Of a DNA stretch of 64,000 bases, positions 33,435-41,134 are shown one piece after another. This DNA comes from Nevskiales bacterium (GTDB lineage: Bacteria > Pseudomonadota > Gammaproteobacteria > Nevskiales > Nevskiaceae). The notes below the pieces were generated by a model. It was given only the letters and a program-made list of their open reading frames with translations. It did no database searches and had not been told where the DNA came from. Location: the NCBI GenBank assembly GCA_028698335.1, contig JAQVDP010000006.1, forward strand, positions 124,001 through 188,000, written 5' to 3'. Each line of letters opens with the position of its first letter. Within the stretch, counting starts at the first letter, position 1. A program made the translations under genes and the position numbers.

Positions 33435-34846
33435 AGTCGATATGCCTTCTTCGCCAGCGTGTAGGCGAGCTGTGGCGCCAGCTCCGCCGCCTGATCCTCG
33501 TCGATGCGATGTTCGGCGACCCACTCGGCGAGGAAGCGGCAGTCCATCCGCCGCGCCACGTCGTGGCGTGCGGCAATCGACAGAAACGCACGGGTGTCGT
33601 CGTTGAAGCCGGCGGTGTTGAAGAAGCCCGCGGTCTCGGTGGTCTGGCGGCGGTAGCGCAGCATGCCTTCGGGGCTGTCGTGGAACCACCAAGGCGGTCC
33701 GAGTTTCAGCGCCGGGTAATGGCCCGCCATTGGCGCGAGTTCGCGGGCGTAGGTCGATTCGTCGAGGGTGAACACGATCAGGGTGAAGTCGGTCCGGTTG
33801 CCGTAGCGGTCGAGCAGGGGCTTGAGCGCGTGCACGTAGTCGGTCCGCTGCGGGATGTCGGCGCCGCGGTCGCGGCCGTAGCGCGCAAACAGCTGCGGGT
33901 TGTGGTTGCGCACCGCGCCCGGATGCAGCTGCATCACCAGGCCGTCGTCGCAGCTCATCGCCGCCATCTCCGTCAGCATCTGGCCGCGGAAGACTTCGGC
34001 CTGGGCCGGAGCGAGCGTGCCGGCGCGGGCGCCGGCGAACAGGCGTTCGCATTCGGACGCCGACAGATCCGCGGTCAGCGCGCTGGGGTGGCCGTGGTCG
34101 GTGGCGGTCGCGCCCAGGGCCTTGAAGTCGGCCCGCCGCCGTCGCAGCGCGGCCAGGTAGCCGCGCCAGCCGTGGGTGTCCTCGCCGGTCAGCGCGCCGA
34201 GGGCATCGAGCCTGGCGGCGAAGTCCGGCGTGTCCGGGTCGACCACCTCGTCGGGGCGGAACGTGGTGATGACCCGGCCGGACCAGGGCGCGTCGCGCAG
34301 GCTGCGGTGGTGGCGCAGGTCGTCCAGCGGCGACTCGGTGGTCGCGAGCACCTCGATGCCCATGCGCTCGAACAGCGCGCGCGGGCGCATCGCGTCGGTC
34401 TGCAACGCGGCGTTGATCCGCTCGTAATAGAAATCGGCGGTCGTCGCATCGAGCCGGACCTCGATGCCGAACAGCGTGTGGAACACGTGGTCGAGCCACA
34501 GCTGCGAAGGCGTACCGGCGAACGCCGGATAGTGCGCGGCGAAGCGTCGCCAGATCGCGGCCGGATCGGGTTCGGCGTCCGCGCCGATCCCCATCGCGTC
34601 GAGCGGCACGCCGAGGCTGTAAAGCATCCGCAACAGGTAGTGGTCCGGTGTCACCAGCAGGGTCGCGGCATTGGCGAACGGCCGGTTGCCGGCGAACCAG
34701 GCCGGGTCGGTGTGTCCGTGCGGGCTGACGATCGGCAGATCGCGGACGCGCGCGTACAGGCGCCGGGCGATCGCGCGGGTCGAGGGGTCTGCCGGGAAGA
34801 GCCGGTCCGGGTGAGGCGCCAGCGCCCGCGTCGGCGGTCGGGTCAT
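33431..34846 (-). CDS. uxaC: Glucuronate isomerase
   Basis: A 471-residue uronate isomerase of the amidohydrolase superfamily, converting D-glucuronate to D-fructuronate. Family segments include LPIVSPHGHTDPAWFAGN with the metal-binding HGH, YERINAAL, MQLHPGAVRNHNP and a C-terminal AGFNDDTRAF followed by RMDCRFLAEWVAEHRI. Length agrees with UxaC. The start ATG 34846 faces manD across a 74-nt divergent region. It is the first gene of the leftward uxaC-uxuB-eda operon. Confidence 0.95.
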   Translation of the reverse strand: MTRPPTRALAPHPDRLFPADPSTRAIARRLYARVRDLPIVSPHGHTDPAWFAGNRPFANAATLLVTPDHYLLRMLYSLGVPLDAMGIGADAEPDPAAIWRRFAAHYPAFAGTPSQLWLDHVFHTLFGIEVRLDATTADFYYERINAALQTDAMRPRALFERMGIEVLATTESPLDDLRHHRSLRDAPWSGRVITTFRPDEVVDPDTPDFAARLDALGALTGEDTHGWRGYLAALRRRRADFKALGATATDHGHPSALTADLSASECERLFAGARAGTLAPAQAEVFRGQMLTEMAAMSCDDGLVMQLHPGAVRNHNPQLFARYGRDRGADIPQRTDYVHALKPLLDRYGNRTDFTLIVFTLDESTYARELAPMAGHYPALKLGPPWWFHDSPEGMLRYRRQTTETAGFFNTAGFNDDTRAFLSIAARHDVARRMDCRFLAEWVAEHRIDEDQAAELAPQLAYTLAKKAYRL

Positions 34847-34920
34847 GAGACACCAAACTGCAACATTTCCTCGCGATTGTAGGCACGCGCATTTGACGGA
34901 ACGAAGAAACCCCGCCGCCC
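34847..34920. promoter_or_regulatory. Divergent uxaC/manD intergenic region
   Basis: These 74 nt must hold the promoters of both glucuronate operons. A TTGACG hexamer (about 34894) could be a -35 element for manD, but no good -10 or palindromic operator is evident, and manD has no obvious ribosome site. Confidence 0.4.
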
Positions 34921-36129
34921 ATGAAAATCACCGAAGCCCGCGTGATCGTGACCTGCCCGGGGCGCAACTTCGTCACGCTGAAGATCGTCACCGATGCCGG
35001 CGTCCACGGCATCGGCGACGCCACCCTCAACGGCCGCGAACTGGCCGTGGTGTCGTATCTGCAGGAGCACGTCGTGCCGTGTCTGATCGGGCGCGACGCG
35101 ACGCGCATCGAGGACATCTGGCAGTACCTGTATCGCGGCGCCTACTGGCGGCGCGGACCGGTGACGATGAGCGCGATCGCCGCGGTCGACACCGCGCTGT
35201 GGGACATCAAGGCCAAGCTCGCGAACATGCCGCTGTACCAGTTGCTGGGCGGGCGTTCGCGCGACGGCGTGCTGGTCTACGGCCATGCCAACGGCGACGA
35301 CATCGACGCGACGCTGGCCGAGGTCGCGCGCTATCGCGAGATGGGGTACCGCGCGATCCGCGCCCAGTGCGCGGTGCCGGGGCTGGAGCGGACCTACGGG
35401 GTCTCCGCCGACAAGCTCTACTACGAGCCGGCGGCGACGGACCTGCCGCGCGAGGACCGCTGGTCCACCGAGAAGTATCTCGATCACGTGCCGCGCCTGT
35501 TCGAACGGCTGCGCGCGGCGTTCGGTTACGACGTCCACCTGCTGCACGACGCGCATCACCGCCTGACCCCGATCCAGGCCGCGGCGCTGGGCAAGGCGCT
35601 GGAGCCGTACCGGCTGTTCTGGCTCGAGGATGCGGTGCCGGCGGAGCTGCAGGAACGCTTCCGCCTGATCCGTCGCCATACGACCACGCCGCTGGCGGTC
35701 GGCGAGGTGTTCAACACGATCTACGACTGCACGACGCTGATCGGCGAGCAGCTGATCGACTACATCCGCATGACGGTCGTCCACTCCGGCGGCATCACCC
35801 ATCTGCGCCGTGTCGCCGCGCTGGCCGAGCTCTACGACGTCCGCACCGGCAGCCACGGCGCCACCGACCTGTCGCCGGTGAGCATGGGCGCGGCGCTGCA
35901 CTTCGATCTGTGGGTACCGAACTTCGGCATCCAGGAGTACATGCGCCACACCGCCGAGACCGACGCGGTGTTCCCGCACGACTACCGCTTCGACGACGGC
36001 TATCTGATTCCGGGCGAGACGCCGGGACACGGGGTCGACATCGACGAGTCCCTGGCCGCGCGGTACCCCTACCGCCGTGCCTACCTGCCGGTGACCCGGC
36101 TCGAGGACGGCAGCCTGTTCAACTGGTAA
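34921..36129 (+). CDS. manD: D-mannonate dehydratase, enolase-superfamily type
   Basis: A 402-residue enolase-superfamily enzyme of the ManD/RspA type, dehydrating D-mannonate to 2-keto-3-deoxygluconate. Typical segments are [20 protein letters not shown], the metal-ligand region [24 protein letters not shown], and [13 protein letters not shown] with the third metal Glu. The ending SLFNW is the usual ManD C-terminus. High-activity ManD is the likely class because it sits with uxaC, uxuB, kdgK and eda, replacing the unrelated UxuA. It is divergent from uxaC. Confidence 0.94.
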   Translation: MKITEARVIVTCPGRNFVTLKIVTDAGVHGIGDATLNGRELAVVSYLQEHVVPCLIGRDATRIEDIWQYLYRGAYWRRGPVTMSAIAAVDTALWDIKAKLANMPLYQLLGGRSRDGVLVYGHANGDDIDATLAEVARYREMGYRAIRAQCAVPGLERTYGVSADKLYYEPAATDLPREDRWSTEKYLDHVPRLFERLRAAFGYDVHLLHDAHHRLTPIQAAALGKALEPYRLFWLEDAVPAELQERFRLIRRHTTTPLAVGEVFNTIYDCTTLIGEQLIDYIRMTVVHSGGITHLRRVAALAELYDVRTGSHGATDLSPVSMGAALHFDLWVPNFGIQEYMRHTAETDAVFPHDYRFDDGYLIPGETPGHGVDIDESLAARYPYRRAYLPVTRLEDGSLFNW

Positions 36130-36217
36130 TCCCGTCGGTTCCGTCGCCGGTCGGCGCGCGTCGCAGCCGCGGGCGCGTCGAGCCGGTCCGGCCGATGCCA
36201 TATACGCCGAGGTGAAG

Positions 36218-38155
36218 ATGACGACACGCTGGGACGAAGCCCCGCCCGAGGAAACGCCTTTCCACAAGCCCGCCGACGAGCGCCCCGAAGCCGGTCTGGC
36301 GCCGCTGCTCGGCAGCGCGCTGTGTCGCCCCGCGACGGCGCTGCATGGCGACTGGCGGATCATCATCGACCAGAGCAACCTCGGCGAAACCAATCCGATG
36401 ATGTACGGCGGCGTCGGCCGCGGCGAAGCGGACGGTCCCGACGAGCTGCTCGAATACAGCTTCGACGGCAACGACACGCTGAGCGTGCCCGGCGACTGGA
36501 ACACGCAGCGGCCGGAGCTGTTCTGGTATCGCGGCGTGGTCTGGTACCGGCGGGACTTCGACTGGCGGCGTCCGTCGGGACGGCGCGTCTACCTGTATTT
36601 CGGCGGCGCCAACTTCCGCAAGAGTGTCTATCTCAACGGCCGCCTGCTGGCGCGGCACGCCGGCGGATTCACGCCGTTCAATATCGACGTCACCGACTAT
36701 CTGGTCGACGGCAACAATCGCCTGATCGTCAAGGTCGACTCGCGCAGCGGTGCCGACGAGATCCCGACCGAGTTCAACGACTGGCTCAACTACGGCGGTA
36801 TCACCCGCGAGGTGCTGCTGATCGAACTGCCGCCGACCTTCGTCGAGCACGCGGTGGTGCAGCTCAGGCCCGGGTCCCGGGACACGCTGCGGGTGCGCGT
36901 GCGCCTGGCCGGCGTGCGCGCCGCCGGCGCGCCGGTGCGCCTGGAGATTCCCGAAGCCGGCGTCTCGCAGGATCTGCTGACCGATGCCGACGGTCTCGCG
37001 CAGGGTGAGCTGTGCGCCACTCTGGAGCCGTGGTCGCCGCAGGCGCCGAAGCGTTACCGCGTGGAGATCATCGCCGGCGAGGACCGGCTGGCCGACGATA
37101 TCGGCTTTCGCAGCATCGAGGTCGCAGGTGATCAGATTCTCCTCAACGGCAAGCCGGTGTTCCTGCGCGGAATCTCGATGCACGAGGAGCGCCTCGCCGC
37201 GCCCGGGCGCGCCTGGGGGCCGGAGGATGCGGCCGCCGCGGTCGACGCGATCCGGGCGCTGGGCGCCAACTTCGTGCGACTCGCGCACTACCCGCACAAC
37301 GAATACATGGTCCGCGCCTGCGACGCCGCCGGCATCCTGGTCTGGGCCGAGCTGCCGGTGTATCACGCGGTCGACTTCGGCAGCGCCGATGCGCTGGCCA
37401 GCGCGCAGCGCCAGTACGCCGAGATGATCGCGCGCGACGTCAACCGCGCCGCCGTGGTGTTCTGGAGCATCGCCAACGAGACCGAGCCGGGGCCGGCGCG
37501 CGATGCGTTCCTCGGCGCGCTCGCGCGGCAGGTGCGCGCGCTAGATGACAGCCGGCTGCTGACTGCCGCGCTGCACGGCAACCGGGGCATGCGCCGGGTC
37601 GGCGAGCATCTGGCGATGCAGATCGTCGGCATGATCCCGGCCGACGCGCCGCCACCGCCGGTGCAGATCGACGATCCGCTGGCCGAACAGCTCGACGTGG
37701 TCGGCTACAACCAGTATTTCGGCTGGTATACCTGCGGTCCGATCGCGCGCGAGCTGCGCAGGCGCGGGATTCCGATCCGCGAGGCCGACGTGCGCGAGCG
37801 GATGCTCGCCGCGATGCCGGGCTTCCGCTACCAGGCGGCCTGCGGCAAGCCGATCGTCATCAGCGAGTTCGGCGCCGAGGCGGTCAAGGGCCTGCGCGGC
37901 GAGGGGACGCGGGTGTTCAGCGAGGACTACCAGGTCCGCGTCTACGAAAAGCAGCTGGAGATGCTGTCGGCGAGTCCGGCGATCCGGGGGCTGTCGCCGT
38001 GGATCCTCAAGGACTTCCGTACGCCGTATCGGCTGCACACCAAGTGGCAGCAGTACTGGAACCGCAAGGGGCTGTTGTCCGAACACGGCGAGCGCAAGCT
38101 CGCGTTCGACGTGCTCGCCAGCCACTACCGGGCCCTGCGCGATGGCGATGACTGA
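36218..38155 (+). CDS. Glycoside hydrolase family 2, probable beta-glucuronidase
   Basis: A 645-residue GH2 enzyme without a signal peptide, so cytoplasmic. The N-terminal jelly-roll domain carries VYLYFGGANFRKSVYLNG and the sugar-binding domain region HAGGFTPFNIDVTDYL. An immunoglobulin-like domain follows, and a TIM barrel starts near LNGKPVFLRGISMHEE. The acid/base residue is Glu421 (SIANETEPG) and the nucleophile is Glu550 (VISEFGAEA). ATG 36218 has GAGG (36209-36212) five bases upstream. GH2 also includes galactosidases and mannosidases; the surrounding glucuronate genes make glucuronidase the best call. It overlaps kdgK by 14 bases. Being cytoplasmic, it needs an importer for its substrate, and none is seen here. 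Confidence 0.85.
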   Translation: MTTRWDEAPPEETPFHKPADERPEAGLAPLLGSALCRPATALHGDWRIIIDQSNLGETNPMMYGGVGRGEADGPDELLEYSFDGNDTLSVPGDWNTQRPELFWYRGVVWYRRDFDWRRPSGRRVYLYFGGANFRKSVYLNGRLLARHAGGFTPFNIDVTDYLVDGNNRLIVKVDSRSGADEIPTEFNDWLNYGGITREVLLIELPPTFVEHAVVQLRPGSRDTLRVRVRLAGVRAAGAPVRLEIPEAGVSQDLLTDADGLAQGELCATLEPWSPQAPKRYRVEIIAGEDRLADDIGFRSIEVAGDQILLNGKPVFLRGISMHEERLAAPGRAWGPEDAAAAVDAIRALGANFVRLAHYPHNEYMVRACDAAGILVWAELPVYHAVDFGSADALASAQRQYAEMIARDVNRAAVVFWSIANETEPGPARDAFLGALARQVRALDDSRLLTAALHGNRGMRRVGEHLAMQIVGMIPADAPPPPVQIDDPLAEQLDVVGYNQYFGWYTCGPIARELRRRGIPIREADVRERMLAAMPGFRYQAACGKPIVISEFGAEAVKGLRGEGTRVFSEDYQVRVYEKQLEMLSASPAIRGLSPWILKDFRTPYRLHTKWQQYWNRKGLLSEHGERKLAFDVLASHYRALRDGDD

Positions 38156-39065
38156 GCCGCCCCGCGTGGCCGTGCTCGGCGAGGTGATGCTGGAGTTCAG
38201 CCGCGGCTCGGCCGCGGATCCGCGCTACCGCCTGAACTACGCCGGCGACAGCTACAACACCGCGGTGACGCTGGCGCGGCTCGGAGTCGCCACCGCCTAC
38301 GTCAGCCTGCTCGGGCCGGATCGCTACAGCGACGACATCGTCGCCCACGCCAGCGCCGAGGGACTCGATACCGACGGCCTGCTGCGCGACGATTCGGGGT
38401 TGCCGGGGATGTACATGATCCGCACCGACACCGCCGGCGAGCGCCGCTTCGACTACTGGCGTAGCGACAGTGTCGCGCGCCGACTGCTGCAGGATCCGCA
38501 GCGCGTCGAGCGGGTGTACGCATGCCTGGCGCGCAGTCCGTGGCTGTATCTGAGCGGGATCACGATGGCGGTGATCGGGCTGTCGGCGCCGGCGGTGTTC
38601 TGGCGCCTGCTCGAGCGTCTGCGCGACGCCGGGGTGCGCTTTGCCTTCGACCCGAACTGGCGTCCGGCGCTATGGGCCGATCGCCAGCTCGCGCGCCAGA
38701 TGTACCGCCGCCTGATCGCGATGTGCGCCTGGACGTTTCCGACCTACGACGACGAGTCGGCGCTGTGGGGCTTCGACAGCGCCGAGGCGGTGCTCGACTG
38801 GCACGCGGGACTGGGCGTGAGCGAGATCGTCCTCAAGTGTCCGCAGGCCGAGGCGGTCGCGGACGTCGGCGGTCGCCGCATCCACCGTCGCTCGGACTAC
38901 GCCGGCCCGGTTGTCGATACCACCGGTGCCGGCGATGCCTTCAACGCCGGCTACATGGCGGCGCGGCTGGCGGGCGCCGATGTCGGCGTCGCGCTCGAGC
39001 AGGCGCATGCCAGCGCCGCGCGGACGCTGGCCTGCAGCGGCGCGATTCCGGATCGGGTCTGCTGA
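38142..39065 (+). CDS. kdgK: 2-Keto-3-deoxygluconate kinase
   Basis: A 307-residue PfkB-family (ribokinase-like) sugar kinase. The C-terminal motif DTTGAGDAFNAGY carries the catalytic Asp and anion hole. The N-terminus begins VAVLGEVMLEFSRG, and FDPNWRPALW fits KDG kinases. In this cluster it phosphorylates KDG to KDPG for Eda. ATG 38142 overlaps the GH2 gene by 14 bases; ATG 38148 is an alternative. Substrate assignment rests mainly on the pathway context and secondarily on sequence. Confidence 0.9.
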   Translation: MAMTEPPRVAVLGEVMLEFSRGSAADPRYRLNYAGDSYNTAVTLARLGVATAYVSLLGPDRYSDDIVAHASAEGLDTDGLLRDDSGLPGMYMIRTDTAGERRFDYWRSDSVARRLLQDPQRVERVYACLARSPWLYLSGITMAVIGLSAPAVFWRLLERLRDAGVRFAFDPNWRPALWADRQLARQMYRRLIAMCAWTFPTYDDESALWGFDSAEAVLDWHAGLGVSEIVLKCPQAEAVADVGGRRIHRRSDYAGPVVDTTGAGDAFNAGYMAARLAGADVGVALEQAHASAARTLACSGAIPDRVC

Positions 39066-39072
39066 AGCGGCG

Positions 39073-39102
39073 CGCTGACGCCGCGAGGGCGCGGGGTCAG
39101 CG
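39073..39102. other. Hairpin at the convergent kdgK/tetR junction
   Basis: A 13-base stem with one mismatch (39073-39085 with 39090-39102) and a four-base loop. The tetR stop codon (39097-39099) lies in one arm. No T-run follows on either strand. It may act as a 3' barrier for both transcripts. Confidence 0.45.
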
Positions 39103-39753
39103 GGGAACGGCGGCGGTGGCGGCGCCGTCGTCATCCGACAGGATCGCGGCGATGGCGCGGCGCATGGTCTTGGCCAGGGCCGGGCAGTCCCGTGTCGGGC
39201 TGAACACGGTCCGGCCGATCAGGCCGTTGAACAGCGCGCCGACCAGAACGACCTTGGCCTCGAGGTCGCAGGCGTCATCGGCGCCCCGCGCGGCGTAGGC
39301 GGCGCGCAGGGAGGAGCAGAAGCCGTCGAGCGCGCGACGGTCGGCGTCGCGCAGCATCGACGCGATCTTGGGATTGCGCGCGGCCTCGGCGAGGATTTCC
39401 ATCTTCAGCGCCGCGCGATCCTGGCGGTTGGCGCGGGCGAGGCCCTCGTCCACGCCGTCGATCATCGCCTGCAGGAAATCGCTCTGCGCGCGGAAGCTGT
39501 TGAGCACGTCGTTGAGTTCGTCGCTGTCGCGCTCGACCAGTGCCGCGATGATCGCTTCCTTGTTCTCGAAGTAATGGTAGATGTGGCCGGTGCTCATGCC
39601 GGCGGCCTTGGAGATCGCCGCCATGCTGGCGCTGTGAAAGCCCGAGCGGCGGAAACAGTCCGCGGCCGCTTCCAGGACCTGCGCACGGCGGGCGTCGATC
39701 TGCGCCTGCTCCAGCGGTTTGCGGCCGCGGCAGGGCGGTGCTGATGCCGACAT
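39097..39753 (-). CDS. TetR family repressor of the RND efflux operon
   Basis: A 218-residue TetR-type regulator. The N-terminal helix-turn-helix spans about residues 15-60 and includes SMAAISKAAGMSTGHIYHYF, the typical recognition helix ending in YHYFxNKEAI. The C-terminal ligand domain is AcrR-like. A GGAGGA ribosome site (39761-39766 read on the minus strand) is seven bases from ATG 39753, which decides this start over the GTG at 39759. It is divergent from an RND adaptor-pump-channel operon, with a palindromic operator between them, so it most likely represses the pump and itself. Confidence 0.9.
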   Translation of the reverse strand: MSASAPPCRGRKPLEQAQIDARRAQVLEAAADCFRRSGFHSASMAAISKAAGMSTGHIYHYFENKEAIIAALVERDSDELNDVLNSFRAQSDFLQAMIDGVDEGLARANRQDRAALKMEILAEAARNPKIASMLRDADRRALDGFCSSLRAAYAARGADDACDLEAKVVLVGALFNGLIGRTVFSPTRDCPALAKTMRRAIAAILSDDDGAATAAVPR

Positions 39754-39792
39754 GTTCACTTCCTCCAGTGACGTTCCGGGATGTCGGAGACC

Positions 39793-39821
39793 TTGTCTCC
39801 GTCCGGATCAATATTTAGAAT
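39793..39821 (+). promoter_or_regulatory. Probable promoter of the RND efflux operon
   Basis: TTGTCT (39793-39798) and TAGAAT (39816-39821) are separated by 17 bases. The -10 element lies inside the TetR operator palindrome, so bound repressor would block polymerase. The expected transcript start is near 39828, about 120 nt before the adaptor gene. Confidence 0.55.
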
Positions 39822-39836
39822 GAACGTTCATTCTAA
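39815..39836. promoter_or_regulatory. TetR operator: perfect 22-bp palindrome
   Basis: The half-site TTAGAATGAAC (39815-39825) is repeated exactly on the other strand at 39826-39836 with no spacer. It is the only such palindrome between the divergent TetR and RND genes. The size and symmetry fit binding of one or two TetR dimers. The upstream gap also contains a smaller inverted repeat CGGAGAC-CTT-GTCTCCG (39785-39801) in the tetR leader. Confidence 0.85.
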
Positions 39837-39947
39837 CAATTTCCAGGACGCTCGTCCCCCCACTTTTCGGCCTGCCCGCAATGGCAGCAGGTCCGAGCGG
39901 GCGTCGCGGAGCCGGTCTGCAGCCGGCCCGATCGATTCGAGAATCCC

Positions 39948-41123
39948 ATGACAAAACAATACACAAGGCGTGCGGTGTGGACAGGATTCGGTGCGGTGCT
40001 GGCGGCCTTCACGCTGGTGGCATGTGACGGTGGCGCCGCCGCGCAGCAGGCACAGCAGGCGCCGCCGACCGCGGTCGGTGTGGTGACGCTGGCGACGCAG
40101 CCGGTCACGGTTTCGGCCGAACTGCCCGGACGCACCGCCGCGCATCTGATCGCCGAGGTGAGGCCGCAGATCACCGGCATCATCCAGGAACGCCTGTTCG
40201 ACGAGGGTGCCGAAGTCAGCGCCGGGCAGGTGCTGTATCAGATCGATCCGGCGCTGTATCAGGCCGCCTACGACAGCGCCAGGGCGGCCCATCAGAAAGC
40301 CCAGGCCAGCCTGGCGTCGCTGCGCCTGCAGGCCGAGCGCTATGCCGAACTGGTCAAGATCGACGCCGTGTCCCGGCAGCAGAACGACGATGCCCAGGCC
40401 GCGCGCCTGCAGGCGGAGGCGGACGTCGCCGAGACGCGCGCGGCCCTGCAGACCGCACGCATCAATCTGGACTACACGCGGATCACCGCGCCGATTTCGG
40501 GCCAGGTGGCGACCTCCACCTATACGCCCGGCGCGCTGGTCACCGCGAACCAGGCCGACGCGCTGACGACGGTGCGCCAGCTCGACCCGATCTATGTCGA
40601 CGTGACCCAGTCCAGCGCCGAGCTGCTGGCGCTCAGGCGCCAGCTCGCCCAGGGCCGCCTGCAGCGCGCCGGCGACGACGCCGTGCGGGTGCGGCTGTTG
40701 CTCGAGGACGGCAGCGAGTACACCCACGCCGGGACCCTGGCGTTCACCGGGGTCGCCGTCGACGAAAGCACCGGCACCGTGCGCCTGCGCGCGCTGTTCC
40801 CGAATCCGGACGGCCTGCTGATGCCGGGCATGTACGTGCGGGCGCAGGTCGAGCAGGGCGTCGACCGCGAAGGGCTGCTGGTGCCGCAACAGGCGGTGAC
40901 GCACAACCCGCGCGGCGAGGCCGTGGCGTGGGTGGTCGGTGCCGACAACACCGCCGAGCAACGCGTGATCGAGGCGCCGCGGGCCATCGGCGACCAATGG
41001 CTGGTGAGCGGCGGACTGGCCGCGGGCGAACGCGTGGTCGTCGAGGGCACGCAGAAGCTGCGCCCCGGCGCCGTGGTCGACCCGCATCCGGTCGGCGCGG
41101 ACGCCGCAGCGGGCGCCAGGTAG
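39948..41123 (+). CDS. RND efflux periplasmic adaptor lipoprotein (AcrA/MexA type)
   Basis: A 391-residue membrane fusion protein. The lipobox TLVAC places the lipidated Cys near residue 26. The lipoyl half-motifs [20 protein letters not shown] and [17 protein letters not shown] flank a long coiled coil (about residues 95-165). The beta-barrel and membrane-proximal domains follow ([12 protein letters not shown]). It links the inner-membrane pump to the outer-membrane channel encoded just downstream. It is the first gene of the three-gene operon, with the TetR operator about 110 nt upstream. Drug range cannot be read from the sequence. Confidence 0.95.
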   Translation: MTKQYTRRAVWTGFGAVLAAFTLVACDGGAAAQQAQQAPPTAVGVVTLATQPVTVSAELPGRTAAHLIAEVRPQITGIIQERLFDEGAEVSAGQVLYQIDPALYQAAYDSARAAHQKAQASLASLRLQAERYAELVKIDAVSRQQNDDAQAARLQAEADVAETRAALQTARINLDYTRITAPISGQVATSTYTPGALVTANQADALTTVRQLDPIYVDVTQSSAELLALRRQLAQGRLQRAGDDAVRVRLLLEDGSEYTHAGTLAFTGVAVDESTGTVRLRALFPNPDGLLMPGMYVRAQVEQGVDREGLLVPQQAVTHNPRGEAVAWVVGADNTAEQRVIEAPRAIGDQWLVSGGLAAGERVVVEGTQKLRPGAVVDPHPVGADAAAGAR

Positions 41124-41134
41124 GGGCGACGGCG

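Noticed and set aside
31974-35117. Fusion of the reductase with upstream sequence into a 1047-residue protein
   Set aside because: The part above 33434 is out of frame with uxaC and meaningless; the GTG at 33434 overlapping the uxaC stop is the real start.
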